Assembly (NCBI GenBank): GCA_021234155.1
Contig: JAJEKV010000212.1
Location: forward strand, 436,001 to 500,000
DNA from: Isoetes taiwanensis
Taxonomy: Eukaryota > Streptophyta > Lycopodiopsida > Isoetales > Isoetaceae
Direction: 5' to 3'
Length of the DNA: 64,000 bases
A program made the position numbers and the translations under genes. The notes beneath the pieces were generated by a model that was given only the letters and a program-made list of their open reading frames with translations, was not told where the DNA came from and searched no databases. Position 1 is the stretch's first letter, and each line of letters starts with the position of its first letter. Shown one piece after another: positions 11,736-23,202 of the stretch.

Positions 11736-11865
11736 GTCGTAGTTAGGTTTACGTGCAGTCTGAGTCCTCCCTCGAGCGTTTGCTCGGGCAGGAGCTCCTT
11801 TGTGTCGCTCTTCCTATATTTTACTCCATATTAATATTAGTTAATTTGATCCTCCAAAAAAAAAA
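9558..11865 (+). mobile_element. 5'-truncated LINE retrotransposon with poly(A) tail
   Basis: The element runs from inside the reverse transcriptase (RT) domain at 9558 to a 10-A tail at 11856-11865. It is flanked by the exact 13-bp TSD TTTATTGTTAATA. The 5' truncation, A-tail and TSD are the hallmarks of target-primed reverse transcription. Related copies of the same family lie at 13480-14735 (-) and 28240-31945 (-). Confidence 0.9.
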
Positions 11866-11878
11866 TTTATTGTTAATA
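11866..11878 (+). repeat. LINE target-site duplication, right copy
   Basis: Exact copy of 9545-9557, immediately after the A-tail. Confidence 0.85.
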
Positions 11879-11879
11879 C

Positions 11880-12198
11880 TTTTGCCTCCATTTAGGGGAT
11901 ACAGGCAAAACTTGGTCATTGTTGTAATAGAGGGTAGCATCCCTACTGTAATACTGTAGTGGTATTTACAGACCTCTCTTTCCACAGAGTGGGGTATTCA
12001 TGGTAGTCGCCAATTGCTTTTGCACCTGTTTCTTATTTGGTGAGTCAATTTATTGGAAAATAGATCATTCAAGATGATCTGCTCTTAGTTTCTTTTCTAA
12101 ATACCGATGTATGTTGCAGTTGAGATTCTTGAGAAAAGCAATGGACTTGGCTGAGCCCAATAACGTATAGGTAAGTGCTTATGCACATGGTGACAATG
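11880..12198. other. Intergenic, no gene
   Basis: AT-rich sequence that was continuous with the flank at 9544 before the LINE inserted. No coding signal is seen. Confidence 0.5.
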
Positions 12199-12300
12199 TT
12201 TTTTTTTTTTTTTGAAAGAGCAAGTTAATTAATATTACAAGAAATTTATCGCGGCGGCCAAGGCCGCCGCGAACATTTCTCTTTTTCAAAACGGTGCAGT
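12199..12300 (-). mobile_element. 3' end of a minus-strand retroposon with GC hairpin
   Basis: On the minus strand, a GC-rich perfect hairpin (about 12251-12272; CGCGGCGGCC, AA, GGCCGCCGCG on +) is followed by ATAAATTTCTTGTAATATTA and then a poly(A) run (T tract at about 12200-12215 on +). A poly(A) tail after a hairpin is typical of a LINE or SINE 3' end. The same hairpin plus ACAAATTCTTGTA occurs on + at about 27081-27115. The 5' limit is not visible. Confidence 0.5.
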
Positions 12301-12690
12301 TGGACCCCAGTTAACGTCCAACATTCTCTTCTGCAATGGCCAAGTGATTCTAGATTGATGTGAAGCAACTTCGTAAGATCTTACATTCTAACTCTAATTC
12401 AAAATGGGAGAATATTTACCTTGCATGCAATTAGTGAAGCAGAAGAGAAGCGCTCACAATAGCTCTTCAAGTGCTCTCAATGTGTCGAGACAATAAGAAG
12501 GCCTTCTATTTATAAGATGGAGTTTTGTTGGATGATCGACACACATGACTAATCTAGGGCTATATTTATGCCAAGTGCCTATATCGCAACTCGCATGTAA
12601 TCATATATTTCATATCCATAATTATCCTAAAATGGATATCATTAAGATTCTATATATATTGGGATTGATATCTTCTAACAAATTTGCCAA

Positions 12691-13440
12691 TGGCCGCAAT
12701 AAATGCAAAGTGCACACATGTCGTGCTTTGATAACTCGAAATAAATGCAAAGCGTATTAATGGCCGCAATAAATGCAAAGTGCACACATGTCGTGCTTTG
12801 ATAACTCGCAATAAATGCAAAGCGTATTAATGGCCGCAATAAATGCAAAGGGTATTAATAGCCGCAATAAATGCAAAGTGCACACATGTCGTGCTTTGAT
12901 AACTCGCAATAAATGCAAAGCGTATTAATGGCCGCAATAAATGCAAAGCGTATTAATGGTCGCAATAAATGCAAAAGGTATTAATGGCTACAATAAATGC
13001 AAAGTGCACACATGTCGTGCTTTGATAATTCGCAATAAATTCAAAGCGTATTAATGGCCACAAAAAAATGCAAGGTGTATTAATGGCCGCAATAAATGCA
13101 AAGTGCACAAATCTGCCATAAATACGATGAATGCAACGTGTCATCCTATGGTAATGCTCATATCTTCCTCCGCCATAAATGCCCGCAATAAATGCTTTAT
13201 AATCAATGAATGCACACAATATTCAAGGTTATTAATGGCTGCAATAAATGCTTTACAATCAATGAATGCACAATGTACACGTGTCATGTAATCACGTCAA
13301 CATCACGAAATATTCGAGGTTACCGCAATAAATGCTTTATATAATCAATGAATGCAAAAATGAATGCAAAGAAGGTTATTAAGTGGCCGCAATAAATGCT
13401 GCAATAAATGCTTTATAAGTAATAAATGCATACAAGTACA
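12691..13440. repeat. Minisatellite with 28-bp and 70-bp units
   Basis: The basic word is GCCGCAATAAATGCAAAGCG followed by TATTAATG (28 bp). Units begin at about 12693, 12763, 12833, 12861, 12931, 12959 and 12987, giving steps of 70, 70, 28, 70, 28 and 28. The 70-bp unit is the 28-bp unit with a 42-bp insert that carries TGCACACATGTCGTGCTTTG. Copies diverge after about 13090, where CAATAAATGCTTTATAATCA variants continue to about 13440. Frames inside the array are repeat artefacts. Confidence 0.9.
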
Positions 13441-13479
13441 CGTGCCATGTTTTAAGAATTTTGAAGGAACAAAATGAAG

Positions 13480-14735
13480 GAGAACAGAAATTGGACACTC
13501 AATTATATAGGAAGGAAATACAGAGTAAGTACAAGAAGAGCAATACTAGGGTACTCCTGCCCATACATGAGCGAGAACCCAAACGGCACGCACACCTACC
13601 TACGACTCATGAAACAAACCTGCCAATGCTGTCTACAAAGAAGAAGGTCATTTCCTAGACAGCTGCCTTGAACTGCTCTTTCCGAGGGGACGCCAGGTAA
13701 GAGAGATATAATTTGTACCTCAACTGCGGGATCAAAACCCCAGGCTGCACCTCCTCATTCCTAAACACTTTCATACGTCGTCGCTTCCAAATGAGCCACA
13801 GTAACCAAGCTTTACACAAATGGAAGGCCAGACCCTGAAGCTAGGTCCACCCACTAGGATACACCCCCAAAAGAACCTCTTGACTTCGGAGCGAGGTGTG
13901 AAAGAAGCCCCCCGACCCATCGCCAGCCGGTGGATCTCCAGAGCAAAGAAACATCAAAGGTGCTCGTGGTCTCAACACCGCACCACACATTGGACGCCGG
14001 TCCCCGACAACGGATTGATCCACACCCGGCTCTAGATGTTGCCCCGGGCCATCTCCTAAGACTGAAGACTCCGGCCGGTGCCGCAGAGGAGGCACTCATC
14101 CCTGAATTGCCAAAAACTCATAACAGGACTTTACGAAATTTGCGGGGTCAACTTTTGGATGACAACTCCATACACGTCCTGACGCTTGCGGGGAGTTTAG
14201 CGGCAGAGCATTAGCCACCCGCGCCCAGATAGCACATTCCCGTTCAAGTCGAAAACTGTATTTAAACAAACGCCAGTGGTGCCACCGCCCGCCGACATAC
14301 CACTCCTCCACCGCCAAGACCCCCAGGCCTATTGCCAAGGCTGGACACGGGGATCGACAGATGCTGCCAGCACCAAAGGTGATGCACTAGCGGGATCCAC
14401 CATGGCGATGCCTCTAACTGAATACAACTGGAAGCGTCAATCGCAAACAGCGGACGGACCTGCTCCCAGGCTCATAGGAGCCCCTTTAGAAAGGGAGAGG
14501 CATTAACATACGGCCTGATATCCACAAATAACGCCCACGGAAGCCGCATCGCAGACGGGGCGGCTTTAAAACTATCGAAAGTGAGACAAATGACCGATGA
14601 AACAAGAGCATGCCCGGGGAGTCAAGTGCATTCTCGAGAATCGCAAAGATGAAGTTAGACAACAGGACCTTGCTATGGAGCGAGAGGTCCAAAAAACCGA
14701 GTCCACCCGCAGCTTTGGGGAGCACACATTCCTTT
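13480..14735 (-). pseudogene. LINE ORF2 C-terminal fragment, minus strand
   Basis: Read on the minus strand, CVLPKAAGGLGFLDLSLHSK (about 14730-14671) matches the zf-RVT-like part of the LINE at 10.55 kb. FHTSLRSQEVLLGVYPSGW (about 13896-13840) matches the later segment at about 11440-11495, and the tail resembles that LINE's 3' region. Stops and frame changes break it, and RT and endonuclease are missing. The fragment runs opposite to the LINE at 9.56 kb, so the two are separate insertions or an old inverted copy. No TSD was found. Confidence 0.8.
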
Positions 14736-15389
14736 TTTTTTTTAAGGTACGAATTTTTTATATTATCTCTAATATATAATTGTAATATGGAGGATAAGGG
14801 GGCAGCTTGGAGGTAAGCGCTATTGTTATGGAAGTTGATATTTTTGGTTAGTGTTGTACACGTGTATGCCTCTAAAATATTGGGGAGGAGATTAAACCTG
14901 TCAGAAGTTGACATCTAGACCTGGTCTACCTTTAAAATGTATACGTGTAAGGCCCAAAAATTTTAAGAACGGTATGGAGTTTTCTGGAAGCTCCATTCAC
15001 ATGGCAGGACCGGCGTCGAAGCTTCTGGATTGTCCATGCCTTGAGAGTTCCGGATCAGTGTCGAACCTTCTCGATTGTTCTTTTTGTTGGTATAAAAGCG
15101 AAGGATGGGGGCGTATGTTGAGCCAATGTAGAAATCGAAAGCCGCCTAGGGTTAGCGGACTGATGGATGTCTCAAGAATCGAAATATAAGAATCGAAATA
15201 TACAAAGGTCGAACAGATTATCGAGGGGTTTCGCTGGGTGGACACTAAGAAATTCGATACTACCAAGTCGGTAGTTGTGGGCTCCAAAGTTGGATTCTGA
15301 GATATGGGGCCTTTCAATTTTTTGGAGTGCAAGGATGCAAGGTAAATTCAATTGCTGAAAACAGAGCACATTTGGAGAGGAACAGAGCA
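14736..15389. other. Intergenic, no gene
   Basis: Left flank of the DNA transposon. Short open frames on both strands show no recognisable domain. Confidence 0.4.
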
Positions 15390-15393
15390 TTCC
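15390..15393 (+). repeat. Transposon target-site duplication TTCC, left
   Basis: TTCC abuts the left TIR here, and TTCC at 24464-24467 abuts the right TIR. The 4-bp length is a possible clue to the superfamily. Confidence 0.6.
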
Positions 15394-15417
15394 GGGTAAA
15401 AGAAAGCTAGGGTGTCT
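15394..15417 (+). repeat. Left terminal inverted repeat
   Basis: 24 bp, first bases GGGTAAAAGAAAGCTAGGG, identical to the reverse complement of 24440-24463. It is followed directly by the 18-bp perfect palindrome TACATTTGGCCAAATGTA. Confidence 0.9.
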
Positions 15418-15722
15418 TACATTTGGCCAAATGTAGAGTAAGAGATGTATCACATTTCAAATACATAACCGTTTTTTCAGTATGTACATAATAGCTATAT
15501 TATGGAATCTTTTTTTTCGGAACTACTTGCCACGTCAATTAAAACGCAATCATGAAGCGATTTCAATTCCACGCGCTCTAACCACTCCAAGAAACGCCGA
15601 ACGTTAGGAGAATTTCCCACTTTACGGCTAAAACTTCGCCCGACTCGGATTTCCCTCCTTCTTGCGAAATTCCTCCTAACCCTAAACCACGCAAGAACAA
15701 TGATGAACAACGAAGGAGCGAA

Positions 15723-18700
15723 ATGGCGCAAGAAGATTGCAATATCGGGAATGTGACAAAGAAAATGAAGCGTAAGATTGATGAAATTTGTAAATTTATA
15801 TATGATCGGAGTTCAAGATTTACGCCACGTGCAAAGGAGAGCTTTAGCGTTGAAAACCGTCCGGGATGAAAGGCTGCACTTCTTTTTTGAACACGCCATT
15901 GGAAATCCAAAACAAGCAATTCGGAAGGATACTATGCTACAAAATATCCGTGAAGGTCTGCAGGAAGTGAAACAAGCAAATAGCAATGATAAATTAGCAG
16001 CTAAGCATTCCCTGTTATCAATGATTGTTGGTGAGAATGGAAAACTCAGGCAAAAGGAGTAGCCTCCAGAATTCTTCAAGTGCAAGCAAGAAACCTCACA
16101 AAAAGCTGCAATTAGAAGAAAGCGGATGTCATTATCGTGCTAATATGTGGGCATCGGCGTGAAGGCAACCAGGCGGACATGCTTAGGAATCAACCAAGCA
16201 GTTGGTAAATGAGTTTTGGTTAACCCACACAAAACTTCTCCAAAGTACGGGGATGTCGGGAAGAAAAGGACACTTCCAATCCGGTTTTGGACATGCCCCG
16301 TGTCAGTTTTAAGTCTTTTAATCCTCTTTTTGCAAGCTTGATAGAAGCTAGCTTACGTGCATCCCTGGATAAGTTTAGTAATCCTATTTGCATTCCATGT
16401 AAGGGATGTATCTGATATACATTGAAGTACATCCAACTACCGTAATTATATTTTTACACTTGGAGGTACTAAATGAGCTATGTTTAACAGGAAAAGTACT
16501 AGGATGTACTTCCAATTACATCCAATGTGGCATAAGGCAGAAAATGTGTTGAAAGTCAGGCTGTGTTATTATAGTCTTGATTTTTGTAGTTTCCAAGTAC
16601 ATTCAAATTACATTTTAAGCTTTCACGATCTCAAGATAGTTTTTAAAGATAGGGTGATACATAAAAGTATTTAAATGTACTTCCTTCCATAATAAAAGTA
16701 TGAAATACATACATCTGTAATACAGTGACACTGTCTGTGACCTGGTTACATATTGAGTTTTTTATGTACATCTGGAACTCTTTGGAGTACATTCTTTATA
16801 CATTTATACATATCATGTATATGGTATGTACGATGTTGTGGTATAGTAGTTGAATGTATATCAAATCATGATCTGAGTGCCATAGAACTAATGGAATGTC
16901 TGCAACATCTTTGAATTCGTAAGTAGTTCTAATTTATATCTTACTTATACATGTCGCTTTTTTCCTTGCAGAGTGAATTGTATGAGATGTTCAAAGATGA
17001 ACATCCCGAAGTCGCGATTAGCATCGAAAGTTCGAGCTGCTTTAAGCCTCGTGTGTGAGAAGGTTGAAAGAGAGGAACACATGCTGCTGCGTGAAGCATG
17101 AACAAGCTGATCTATACAGAAAAGCTTTTACCGTCCTGAGGAGCAAATTTTATGCCAATTGTACATGTTCTTGTGGTGTTTGTGCAGCAGATGAGAACAA
17201 TGGCGTCTGCCAAGCTCCTTCTAAAACATTTCAAAATGTTGGTGCTATGTGGAGAGCTACGGCCACGTGACAAGGAAGGCTAAGAGTGGCATAGTTTGAT
17301 TTGTGTCAAGGGAGAGTGCCGTGAAGCTGTGGCGAAAATATTCAAAAATCGTCCTAAGGAGAAAGAGTCGCGAGAATGAGAACATTGAATGGCAAGTTTA
17401 CAAAATGCGTGAACGAATCTTCCAAAGCCGGCACTTCAAGGAGGTTGAAGCTTGTTATTCAAAGCGGGACTCAAGGTACATTGCTTGACAAGATGTTTCA
17501 AACACCTTACAAAGTTCACTATTCACAACTTTTCAGCAAGTTGGCGAGCAAACAATTCGGGAAATCGTGCAAAATTTGAGGGATGATTCTCGTTTTGTCA
17601 AGAATGGACTTTGCAGAGAACTACACTTTGCGACCATTCGGGGAGGTTGGTCCAGAGCATTGGAACAATGATCGATAACTATTCTGGTGCATATAACCAT
17701 GATGAAAGTCAATGGCGAGCTGAAAAAACTGTTCATTTGTATGTTTAGATGTTATGAAGCATGATGCTTTCTTTGTTTTTTGCACTCAAGAAGCACCATA
17801 TTTGGATGATGCAAAAGGTTTTGGCCACATCAAATACCATGTCATGTGGTCCGATGGGTGTCTTTGCTTTCGGTTTAAGTGTTCTCGAGCCTTTTATTTG
17901 AATGTGGCCCAATATTATAACGGTATAAAATTAGGATGCAAGTGGAATTATTTTGGCTCGAGGCCATGGAAAAAGGAGAACATGATGGGCAGTCGCTTTG
18001 GAGAAAAAGGTTCCCAGCAGGGCGAGCAAAGGAAAGAATGGTGTTCCGATTTTTGGGTGCCAACTCGCTTGCACTTTTTGAGACAAAAGAAGTGCAAAAT
18101 GGAGCCGAGTCATATGGGAGTTGATGGCGTGAAGACATTACGTGCAGGGACCCTCGTTCGCAGTTGTGAGACATTGCACAGTACTCTAGCTATACATTGT
18201 GTGTCTACTATTAATCCGGTGACCCAACACTTGTCATGTATAGATCCCCTGTCATGTTTTTGCAATGGTTGCTTGAATTTCAGATGGGGAGAATGTGAGA
18301 ATCTCGAGCATTGTGGTGCGTGGAAGCTGCATAAATTGGAGCCTAGTTAGGCCCAAGTCACCGAACAAGAAGAGCAAGAATCGTCCGATGTACTCCAAAT
18401 TGGAGACATATTTGCATCTTTTTTTGCTCGAGGGGAATCATGAAAATGTTCCATACTGCCGTCCTCCTTTGCGTGAAGGAGATGCATATTCTTCGTGAAG
18501 ATGTGATTGGCGACTATGGAAATAGAATGCTTCTTTGGTGACGGGGTTATAGCTGGTCATTACTATCAACGCTACAAGGCACAAAGCACAAGTACAAGTT
18601 GTTGGATGACAAAATAGTATTAGTACCGCCTGAATCGTAATTGGAGCAAAGTTCACGATCACGCCAGTCAAGCATAAGTTGAAGGGGCACGTCTAAACAT
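15723..18700 (+). pseudogene. Degenerate DDD transposase
   Basis: The likely start is the ATG at 15723 (MAQEDCNIGN). The first part ends in the KLAAKHSLLSMIVGENGK region near 16060. A 3' splice site TTTTTTCCTTGCAG at about 16958-16971 begins the next part, LYEMFKDEHPEVAIS. A Cys/His cluster (CCCVKH, 17085-17102; CTCSCGVC) resembles a zinc-binding region. Three acidic positions sit in conserved contexts: Asp at 17607 (MDFAEN), Asp at 17853 (SDG) and Asp at 17984 (GEHDG, reached by a frame change). A C-terminal Cys motif follows (LSCFCNGCLNFRWGECEN, about 18249-18302). The order matches a transposase family seen in animal genomes as uncharacterised proteins with SDGxxxQFK and FFATSHGKG motifs; that recollection is from family knowledge. 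Stops and frameshifts make it inactive. Confidence 0.7.
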
Positions 18701-18811
18701 ATATGATCACACGAGAGGTGCATGACATGCTTATATCAAGCCTACCGAGATTGTTGAGTGCACATGACTAAGTTACGTACAAAGGAACTTTCATATTTGC
18801 CATCATCTTAC

Positions 18812-19367
18812 GTTATGTTGAGAAAACTAGTCGATTCTTTGTAAGTTTTTGTTATTTACTTATTTTTTAATCACGAAGTGCATTTTGATACTTCAATTTC
18901 GGATTATCCACAGAATATCTTACGTGATCAAGCAAAAAACGTATATCGAAAGTACAAAATGTTTATCAATTATTGCATGAAGAAGTTAAACTAGTCTCTG
19001 TGTTATGTTGAGAAAACTAAGTCGATTGTTTGCAAGTTTTTTTTTATTTACTTCTTTTTAATCTGAAGTGCATTTTGATACTTCAATTTCAATATCACGA
19101 TCAATCTTACGTGACCAAGCAAAATGTATATCGAAAGTACTTAATGTTTATCAATTGTTGCATGAAGAAGTTAAACTAGTACGTGTTATGTTGAGAAAAC
19201 TAGTCGATTCTTTCGCAAGTGTATTCTTATTTACTTATTTTTAATCGAAGTGCATTTTGATACTTAAATGTCAGTATCACACAATATCTTGTTTCCAAGC
19301 ACAATGTATATCGAGAAAGTACAAAATGTTCATCAATTGTTGCATGAGGAAGTTAAACTAGTCTCTG
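18812..19367. repeat. Three tandem copies of a repeat of about 185 bp
   Basis: Copies begin at 18812, 19001 and 19185 with GTTATGTTGAGAAAACTA and end in GAAGTTAAACTAGTCTCTG-like sequence. The copies are highly similar with small indels. The array lies exactly between the 3' end of the transposase and the 3' end of the minus-strand gene region, so it is part of the transposon. Confidence 0.9.
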
Positions 19368-19619
19368 CGGAACTTGTTTGTTATAATGGATATCAATAGC
19401 TTTTCTTTTGATTCATGAAACAAAGCAGAAAGTGGAACATGTATGGAGACAAAAACTCTTGTATTACATATCACAAGATATACAACCTGGTCATATCAGA
19501 TATGATGCCAATATATACAAGTCTGTTGTTCATGTTTTATATTAACATTAATTTACAATCAAAATAAGTGGTCACAAACCGATGTGAAGCCAAGACATAC
19601 TATTCTCATTGTTTCAATA

Positions 19620-20292
19620 TGTTACTTTTTCTTGCGGCTTGTCCATAGCTTGGACATGCCATCTCAATCCCTTGTAGCCCTCTCGAAAGCATTTGCCTCC
19701 AAGCATTTGTTGTTAGTACATCGGATGGATTGCGTAAAGGATTACGCTTCACATTTGTTTGTGTGTCCGGTGCTATCAACAAACCCTCTAGCCATGGTTT
19801 GAAGTGTCAAGAGACACATGTCTTCAACATCACTTTTTCTGCCATGAAGGTGGGCATATGCAATTTTCGTTGGGATTGAAAGAGCATCTTGTACTTTGAG
19901 TCGTCTACTATTAGTGTGTTCTTTGTCATTATTCACGTCTCGGATACTTCTCAGTATATAAACTCAATTGGCTTCGGATACAAAGGTTTGTCTTCACTTC
20001 GCAATGGGAAGGGCTCCAAACAGTGGCTTCCATCAAAGGTGAACCTTAAGTCCCTTATCTGCGTCATTGTGAGTATTTTATCCACTACTCTTGATAGGTT
20101 CCATGGAGCTATTGATGACCATATTCCTACTTCAAAGTGTTCAAATACAAATTCCAGGAATTCGTCTAGGTGGGGCCTTAAAAACAACACTTTCTTGCCT
20201 ATTATGTCATAATTTCCAACTAGCTGATCATCTGATACCAAAGTCCTATGTATTTGTTTTGCCAAAACATTATTGATATCAAATACTATCAA
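19620..20292 (-). pseudogene. FCP1/NIF-like HAD phosphatase domain remnant
   Basis: The minus-strand frame from 20292 begins VFDINNVLA, the position of the HAD nucleophile motif (DxDx[T/V] in active enzymes). The second Asp is Asn here. RPHLDEFLEFVFEHFEVGIW follows, with SSIAPWN as the second HAD motif, as in CTD-phosphatase-like (FCP1/NIF) proteins. A later frame from 19936 (RRLKVQDALSIPTKI) corresponds to the C-terminal HAD part. Known relatives dephosphorylate Ser residues; activity here is doubtful because of the Asn and the broken frame. It sits inside the transposon downstream of the Ulp1 part on the same strand, so the two may be one polyprotein or two passenger genes. Confidence 0.65.
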
Positions 20293-20539
20293 CCTTTTCG
20301 GTACACCTGATATGAAAGAACATGCAATTTATCAATAAAGTATGGTGGATTTGAATAAAAAGAGATTTTATTCATTAAAAATCAATGAAAAAATGTGTAT
20401 TTTATAATCAAATAGTGTTTAGCATTGACAATAGGGATAGGCTGTTTCTCAGCCACATTTATTAGTACCAGGTGGTCTAATAGTTTCGGGTGCGATGTGA
20501 ATGTGGTCTAACTCCTGAAGTAGTGCTCGGGTGAGAACA

Positions 20540-21110
20540 TCACGACGATCCTCTGCATACTTTGGCAAGAACCAGCTTCGGGTAATCTGCAAATGTGACA
20601 ACAATACTTACATAATAAGTATTAAAAACCATTTGTTTGCATGACAAAAGAAGTGAGACACTCACATTGGTAGTTTTACCACACACGATTGTGTCTACAA
20701 ACTTCTGCATATAAGCTGCAACATATAGGCCACATGAATCCCCATCTTTCTGCTGTGGACACTTATGAATCTTCAACCTGGTGAAGGATTTTGTCCATGC
20801 TTCAAAAAGTGGGACACTTTCGACACAACCGCGTGCCATAGTGAGTATGTGGAGCACGCAAAAGACCGGATCTATTTTGTAGCAAATGAATGAAAAAGCT
20901 GCTAACATGGTATCCAATCTACTCAATATTAATAAAAGGAGATGTGAAATACAAAATACCTCTTAAGTGCAAGCATGTCAACGTCAATGTCCTCGGCGTA
21001 ATTGAAGATCACGAATGTTGATGGTGTTCTTACTCTTAGTAAGTGCCATGTTGAAGATGGCCAAAGTGTGATGTTCAAGTAACTCTACATAGCATTGGAA
21101 TCATGATCCA
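20540..21110 (-). pseudogene. Ulp1/C48 SUMO-protease-like domain remnant
   Basis: On the minus strand, HHTLAIFNMALTK (about 21070-21030) fits the catalytic-His strand of C48 peptidases, which usually read HW. FNYAEDIDVDMLALKR (about 20998-20960) continues in a neighbouring frame, and an intron-like gap follows. PQQKDGDSCGLYVAAYM (about 20755-20705) contains the oxyanion Gln and the catalytic Cys (codon 20732-20734). Ulp1-type proteases cleave SUMO-like modifiers. Such domains are known passengers of plant MULE elements, but the transposase here is of a different type. Stops and frame changes indicate a dead copy. Confidence 0.7.
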
Positions 21111-21479
21111 TCGCACTTCAGCCAATTTATCCCTGTAAGAGCTACCTTTACAATATCTCTTCCCGCTTTCGGAGGCTGCCATAGATTTATCTTTTTCGCT
21201 TGCCTTGGACCATCTTTGCCAAATTCCATGAAGGCATCGCAGGTGGGAAGAACCAGGGCGTCTACCTTCTTATCATCCGGAACACGAGTCTGCGGTACCT
21301 ATAACAAGTTGAAAAGGATAAAATTACTAACTTCACTTACACATACAAATGAACAAGTTCAAAGTCCAAGACTGCATACATATCCACATGCCGGTTGGAA
21401 AATTTTCCCACATCCATGTCCAAAGACATCTTGTTCAAATAAATAACACTCCATTTAGGGCAAAGATCCGGGGAAAATC

Positions 21480-22391
21480 CTTGCCTTCTTGAGCTTCATC
21501 ATTCGGTTCTCACAAGGCATCGTATGGCTGTATTTAGAACTGCGACGGGTTCAATGACCAAGACATTTACACAAATCATCTACATTCGTCTACTACTATC
21601 CATATTATTTTAAAGTTTTTAACTTGGATACTAGATGTAAAAAAAATGTAAGACATGTAGATCAAGTTACACTGCAGAGATCATTCTTCGCTTTCTGCGT
21701 CTTTGTTTTCTCGGTCGATTATCCATTTCCTTCCTCGCTTTTTTGGTTTCCTCACTTTGATTCTTATTAGGTCCGAATCCTCGTCTTCAACCTCTCTCGA
21801 TTTCTCATTGGCATGAAATTTGGCGTCCTTTGCTATGTCGAAGCAATATTTGACACAAACTTAAAAGTATCCCGCTCTACATCTTGATGCTGGAAGATTC
21901 CTCTTCATTAGGACTGTAAAGATAGGATGTCATGGATTTCTCATTTCTTGCATGTACACCGAAATAAAATGCTTTCTTACCTATTTTCTTTTGCTTTAAT
22001 TGTCTTTATACGTGGCTTTTTAGGCGTGGAGTTCTTCTTTGGAGTCACATTTTACTGCTTCTTTGCCTTTACTTTTTGAAGATGTGGCCTTAGCACCGCT
22101 CCCTCAATCTCTCAAGTTCCTCGTCATAATCTGGAATGTCACCATGCGGACTGGTGCCGGCCTCCTCAACTTTGTATCACCCGCAGGAATAGTGATTTTG
22201 CTTTTTCCTTCAATCACTGCTTTCTTTCCCTCGGCTACATCTTGCACCTCAATTTTCTTTGGAACCTCCAAAACTGTGAAAACCGAACCAAGAATATGAA
22301 ATTGCTTCCTCTGACACAATGCAAATTGAATTTGAAAACAAAGCACCGATGCGTGGTGTAATTTCGCTTTCGAAGTAGTTTTTTTTGGCAC
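21480..22391 (-). pseudogene. Lysine-rich linker region of the transposon minus-strand gene
   Basis: Minus-strand frames contain basic, nuclear-type sequence (for example PRKQRRRKRR near 21700) and VPKKIEVQDVAEGKKAVIEGK (about 22310-22250; given in part). No catalytic domain is recognised. It lies between the RING-like and Ulp1 parts and is probably the linker of the same gene. Confidence 0.4.
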
Positions 22392-22953
22392 TTTGAAGCT
22401 CGAAAATAAATCACATAACGGTCGGATATCGGTCTCAAACTAATCGGTCTCTAATCATTACGTACATATCAATAAATTTGTACATATTACTAGAACTGAT
22501 CTACATTGAAGTACTTTGAGTACATACACATGTAAACAGCTATTTATCTAGATGGAATGTACATGTAATGTACATGAATGTGCTCCAATGCATGCACATG
22601 TACACATCAGACATTACATAAAATACCTCTAAATGTTACGCCACAAAGGCTTCGATTACACAACTCCTAATTTTATGTATTTAAGTTCTACATTTAGGAC
22701 CCTACACTTTGTGAATGTACAACATGTATGTAAGAAACACATATATGTATGACATGCAAGCCAAGGAACTATAAGTATAAAATAACCAAGATTACACTCC
22801 TACATCTTTGTAGCAAAACCTTAAGTGCAAAACAATCTACATGTAAATGGATTCTACATGTAAATGGATTCTACATTGCGATAATTCAGGTGCAAACAAA
22901 TTGAACATAAATCATGAAATTTTGCTTACCTCCGGTGTACACACCCAAGGTCT

Positions 22954-23202
22954 TTAAAATGTTATCGTCCCATTTGCATGCTCTTGGAAGGGGATAGTCC
23001 AAAGAAATAGAATATGAGAAAGCGAGAAGATATGAAATGAATGCTCGCATGGAGCAACTAGGATAGGTTCATTATTAGCAAAGCCATTCTTGCAAAACAC
23101 ACATCCATGCACAGATATGAATTTTTCTTCTTTTTGGAGATCACTAAGCTTGTTTTGGGCTGAAGGAGAATTGTGCCGAGAATGCATCATGTACTTATGC
23201 AT
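22954..23202 (-). pseudogene. RING-like zinc-finger fragment in the transposon
   Basis: The minus-strand frame contains GCVFCKNGFANNEPILVAPC followed by EHSFHIF. Its C-x2-C, then C-x-H-x2-H arrangement resembles a RING or RING-H2 finger, the fold of many E3 ligases. The second Cys pair is not intact in this frame. A donor-like GTAAGC (about 22930) follows on the minus strand, so this may be an exon. The link to a SUMO-protease domain on the same strand is suggestive but unproven. Confidence 0.45.

Noticed and set aside
12691-13440. CRISPR-like array of regular repeats
   Set aside because: Units are directly adjacent with no unique spacers, steps mix 28 and 70 bp, and the surroundings are plant nuclear DNA.
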